A stretch of DNA of 64,000 nucleotides from Oxyruncus cristatus (taxonomy: Eukaryota; Chordata; Aves; Passeriformes; Cotingidae), in NCBI GenBank assembly GCA_013399855.1, contig VXAY01007012.1:2190033-2254032 (forward strand), read 5' to 3'. A program made the position numbers and the translations under genes. The notes under the pieces were generated by a model, which was not told the DNA's origin, did no database searches, and saw nothing but the letters and a program-made list of their open reading frames with translations. Below, piece after piece: positions 60,128 to 64,000 of this stretch. How positions within the stretch are numbered: the first letter of the stretch is position 1; the number at the start of each line of letters is the position of its first letter.

Positions 60128-60473
60128 GCAGAAGGGTTTTGTCTGGCTCAGCTTTAAACTACATTTTCTCTATCAGGATGCAGATTTCAGAAGACAAGTT
60201 GCCTGACCCAGAGACCAGGCCTGTAATGGGACTGTGACAGTAATTGCCATATTTGCAAGACAAGTATGAATTGCCTCTTCTGCATGAGCCACACAGACAG
60301 TGGAGATGAAGTTTATCACTGCCCTAAATGTGTTTTGTTTTCTGCTGATGCATAAACATTCCAGCAATTAGTTTGCTGTGTTAAAGTCCTCTTTTTTTTT
60401 TCCCCCTGAGCTTTTATATTAGGGTTTTTCTGAATAGGCTTATAAGAAAATTCACAGGGAAAATGCCCACTTG

Positions 60474-60661
60474 CACTTAGAATGTTGGTCAGGAAATGGA
60501 ACCAGTTGTCCAAGGTGGTGGAATCACCACCCCTTGAGGTGTTCAAAATCCATGGCACTTGGGGACATGGCTTAGTGTTGAACTGGGCAGTGCTGGGTCA
60601 GTGGTTGGACTCAGTGCTCCAGGAGGTCTTTTCCAGCCTAAATGATTCTATGATTCCATGA
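60474..60661 (+). mobile_element. CR1 LINE 3' fragment (another subfamily)
   Basis: "tggaaccagttgtccaaggt", "cttgaggtgttcaaaatcca", "cacttggggacatggcttag" and the tail "aaatgattctatgattccat". The "ggggacatggcttagtg" section separates it from most of the other copies. Confidence 0.92.
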
Positions 60662-60889
60662 CAACTCCAACACCCTCAAATCTTAGTGCATGAATCTGAA
60701 TTCTTTGCTGCTTTGGAGAGTGTTACAGATTTAGAGCACCTGTGAGACTGGAAGCTCTGGGAAAGAGGAGGATGTTGATTGGTGCCGCAAGAGGTATTTA
60801 CCAAGTTGAGATGAACTAATTGAATCCTCATCTGATTAGAGCAGGTATTGGGCCTTTAGGAAAGCTCCCAGTCCTCTCTTACTGATTTC

Positions 60890-61048
60890 AGAGAATCCTG
60901 GAATGGTCTGGTTTGGAAGGGACCTTAAAACCATCTTGTTCCAACGCCCTGCCATGTGTAGGGACATCTTCCACTAGACCAGGTTGCTCCAAGCCTGGCC
61001 CGACCTGGCCTTGAACACTTCCAGGGATGGGGCAGCCACAGCTTTTCA
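60890..61048 (-). mobile_element. CR1 LINE 3' fragment
   Basis: "agagaatcctggaatggtct", "ttggaagggaccttaaaacc" and "ccagggatggggcagccaca". It contributes to a 214-codon minus-strand open frame (60888-61532) that is purely repeat-derived. Confidence 0.93.
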
Positions 61049-61334
61049 TTTCCTCCAAAATGCTGCAGAGATGTCCTGGAAAATGGTGGTACTTATACAT
61101 AAAAGAAACCGGGGGGAATGCAAAAAGGAACATGTCAACAAGGCTTTGAACAGAGGACTGAACTTCCAAACCCCCAGCTCTTATCACCAACCACAGAAGA
61201 AATCCATATAACCAGAACCAAGTCACATCCTCCTCTGCCCCAAGTGCAGGGTCAGAATGAGAAAAAACAGCACAAGAGGGGTTTTCATCTGTAATCCCAG
61301 GTTCTAAAAGGTCTGGAAGATAATTAAAGCTAAA

Positions 61335-61552
61335 GAATTCATTATATCCTTGCCACTGGGGAGGGAGGCATTGGAACAGCTTGCCCAGTGAAGTCGTGGA
61401 TGCCCCATCCCTGGAAGCATCCAAGGTCGGTTGGAGGGGGCTTGGAGCAACCTGGGATAGTGGAAGGTGTCCCTGCCCGTGGCAGGGGGTTGGAACAAGA
61501 TGATCTTCAAGGTCTCTTCCAACCCAAACCACTCCATGACTCTATGACCATC
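61335..61552 (+). mobile_element. CR1 LINE 3' fragment
   Basis: "aattcattatatccttgcca", "aacagcttgcccagtgaagt", "ggcagggggttggaacaaga", tail "ccatgactctatgacc". Inverted relative to the neighbour at 60890, with tails outward. Confidence 0.92.
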
Positions 61553-61559
61553 ATCAATG

Positions 61560-64000
61560 TTGTTCCCTTTCCAGTTTTTTTTGTTCCTTTTTTTTTTTTT
61601 CATTACTGCAAATGTTGAAATTTTCCATTACTTGTTCCTTAGCTCACAAGAATCCCAAACATTCTTCTACAGGCACATATGGAAAGTGATTCTGTGTTTA
61701 AATGCCTGTGGTATCACTGGTAGTTCCCACTACTTGATCTCTTCCGAATTCCTAAATTTAAATTCAGATTATCCCATTAAAAATCACCAAAACTGATAAA
61801 TTTTTTTTTTATGAGAAAACAGCCTGACTGAACAGTTTCCCCCAAATCACGTCTGTTTTCTGCAGAAATCATAACCCTTCCGTAAAAGAACTCAAAGAAT
61901 TAATTTTCCTGTGACTCGCCGTAGGTTTGATCCCAGTAAAATTCCATTTCACCAGAACATTTAGTCGCAGCGTAGTATTAACTTCTCCATTTCCTTGCCT
62001 TTGTTTTTGGCTCTTTTTAACTTGTTTATTTTTTTGTACAATTTGTCAAGCAGAAGTTGATGCATGGCTCTTCTTGAAAGGGATAGCTCAGAGACCAATT
62101 AGTCAACCCAGCAACTGGCAAACCCCTCCTAACGTAACGGCACAAAATGGCAGCTAAATAAAGATCTATCTCGCTTTTAAAAATATTAACCTGTTTTATT
62201 GACACTGCCATTTATCAGAAGGTTTATTCTTCGAGTGAAGAGATGGAAACAGCCAAAAGCAGAACTAAAGGCCACCAGCCACCCCGTCATCACACAGATG
62301 GGGAGCAAATGCCCAGGGGGGCTTTTAAGCATAAAGACTCACTAAGAAACCATTTGGGCAAAAAAAAAATAAGGGAGATTAAAGCATGATTTAGAAGTTC
62401 TGTCTAAATCAAATGCTCCCTTAATTACTTAGGAATTGACAGACTTAATAAAATCTCATATCCACCCCTCTCTATCTCCTATTTCTGCTGTCAGGTCGAG
62501 CCGGATGCTTCATAAAAGGTGAATCCTACAAAAGCCCAGGCTTTGTATTAGGTATCTGCATTCTCTTATACCTAGAGGCTGTTTTATAATCTGAATAACA
62601 GCAGTTAAGACTTCTAAATGTCTAGTTAATTTTTTTTTTAATTAAAAATCACTTTTAAGATCCAAAACATTTAGTTTTTGGGGCGTTTCTTTCCGCCTTT
62701 GCTTGCAAGTGCATCTCCAAAAATGCCGTTGAGAGCGAAAGCTCGAGGATTAAAAAATAAATAACCACCTTATTAATTTTCCTGGGGAAATTCTCCCCCA
62801 CAATGGACCTGCAGAATCACTGCAAGGACTGAAGTGAAACTTCCATGGGGAGATCCTGGTTCACTGAATTTACTTCATGGAGCACTGACAGGTTTCAATG
62901 AGCTGTTTTTAGACTCAGCACATCAGAGGGAAAGTAGAAAACTGGTAATTTGCAAGTTGTGCACCTGAACTTAGAAATGCTGAGCTGGTTCTGGAGCAAT
63001 AAGAATAATCTTTTCCAAATACACCTTTCCCCAGAAAGGAATTAAAGGATCAGGTGTTATGCTCCAAATACCTGTGGTAGCAGTTTAGCTGGGAGAGTTG
63101 CAGGGGTGGGAGGTGAGCAGGAACTCACCCCCAAAACACTGAAAATTAAGGGTCTGAGGCAGAATAGTCCTGTATAGATCAGAATTTGGATAAATACATA
63201 TGGACAAACATTAATAACCCACTAACGAACAGGAATCTGGGAGATCTCTCTGCAGCAACTGCTTAAGAAATCACTGGGAATAAGTTGCCTTTGTTGTAAG
63301 AGACCACTGAAATCCTGGGAAGCTTCACAATTTGGGTGGCAAAAATGGTTGAGTGAGGACAATGAATTTTCGTCCTTCCTGAAAGAAGAAACTGAGAGGT
63401 GCTCTGCAAACTGTCCACCAAAAGGGAAGGAAATTAAAACATCTCCTCGTTGTTAGACAAACAGTCCCAAGCTTGGGAAACAAAACCAGAACTCCCAGAG
63501 CATCCTTTAGCTCCTCTAAACTGCTGGATGTTGATAAGCCCAGGACAAAACTCACAGGCTGTTGGGAAAGGAAAGGGGTCACAGTGCAGCTCTACCTTCA
63601 ATGAACTGGCTTTCATTTTTACTTTCTCTGCTGATTTTCTGCCTGCAGTCACTTTTCTTTGTCCAGCAGGACTGGAAACTCGAATTTCTGCTTGTGTGGA
63701 AGGATCTCACCTCGTCTGTGGGAGTTCAGGCTTGGGGACACGCCCACCCCCTTCATCCTAAAATCTTGTCCTGCTTGGAAAGCATCCCTCTGGCATAACC
63801 TCTTGCTGTAAAGTGAGGACTATTTCCCCTTTTTCAGGGACAGGGTGCAGCAAAACCCACTAAACTAATAAGGCACAGTTGCCACTGGGGGAAGGCATTG
63901 TTTGTTTCCATTAAAACTGCCCGGCTGTTTTAGGGGCAGGGTTTAACAGCTCATCTGCAAGAAGGAGCTGGGAAGGACAGGAGAGCTGTGGTGTGTCTCA
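61560..64000. other. Unique AT-rich intronic sequence
   Basis: No CR1 or exon recognised in about 2.4 kb. The part at 62160-62780 is AT-rich but repeat-free, with motifs such as "ttaattacttaggaattgac" and retained CpGs ("gccgttgagagcgaaagctc"). It is a candidate conserved non-coding element, from appearance only. Confidence 0.3.

Larger units (their letters stand above)
56080..60465. other. Unique intronic sequence with small tandem duplications
   Basis: Contains a 20-bp duplication (56821-56860) and a 52-bp duplication (57961-58064). The part at about 56440-56640 may be another ancient antisense repeat ("gggcccaatattgatccctt"), but I cannot assign it. No exon recognised. Confidence 0.4.
44840..64000 (-). 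other. PLXNA4: Intron upstream of the PSI exon (partial)
   Basis: This is the acceptor-side portion of the preceding PLXNA4 intron, at least 19.1 kb long. No exon for the last Sema blade (which should end just before LTRVPVESC at phase 0) was recognised on the minus strand. It contains ten CR1 fragments, an assembly gap and simple repeats. Confidence 0.75.

Noticed and set aside
60888..61532. 214-codon minus-strand open frame
   Set aside because: It spans two inverted CR1 fragments and has no independent coding signal.
44840..64000. Search for the last Sema-domain exon of PLXNA4
   Set aside because: No minus-strand segment ending at phase 0 before a GT donor resembled the expected Sema end. 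It probably lies to the right of the window.
1..64000. tRNA, rRNA, CRISPR array, or bacterial-style operon
   Set aside because: No cloverleaf, rRNA core or spaced direct-repeat array was seen. The direct repeats present are CR1 copies, microsatellites or simple duplications.

Overview
The window looks like intronic DNA from a bird genome, probably a songbird or another neoavian. Three things support this. About thirty fragments of the CR1 LINE are present, most ending in the characteristic 3' tail ("ccttccaaccca...attctRtgattctRtg"). There is at least one probable endogenous-retrovirus LTR of avian type. Base composition is mixed, with no bacterial-style coding density. The species cannot be fixed from the sequence alone.

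Only two coding exons can be supported, both on the minus strand and both from the same plexin-A gene, best matched to PLXNA4. The upstream exon (44739-44839) encodes the first part of the PSI (plexin-semaphorin-integrin) domain. The downstream exon (2760-2883) encodes the rest of it and the start of the next segment of the ectodomain. Both have canonical AG/GT borders, and the codon phase joins exactly across a 41,855-bp intron. Everything else is intron: the 3' neighbour (1-2759), the large central intron (2884-44738), and the end of the intron upstream of the PSI exon (44840-64000). The exons encoding the end of the Sema domain and the following ectodomain were not found, so they presumably lie outside the window.

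The introns hold about 19 plus-strand CR1 fragments (antisense to the gene) and about 12 minus-strand ones. Two of the plus-strand copies are long, closely similar and young-looking (10880-11373 and 40606-41058). One minus-strand fragment (55648-56060) looks much older. Other contents are a probable solo LTR (3150-3667), an 81-bp ATGG array (21828-21908), a polypyrimidine tract interrupted by a 414-base assembly gap (50545-50958), and a 9-base gap inside poly-A (33712-33720). There is also a CpG-rich block (41268-41760) followed directly by a 209-bp tandem duplication (41838-42225), and part of that duplication recurs about 2.5 kb away. A CR1-plus-flank segment is present in inverted orientation at about 6.5 and 14.4 kb.

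I found no operon, CRISPR, tRNA, rRNA or novel multi-gene system. The open reading frames outside the two exons are chance frames or CR1 tails. The observations most worth checking are the intronic CpG island, the local duplications and the shared inverted segment.
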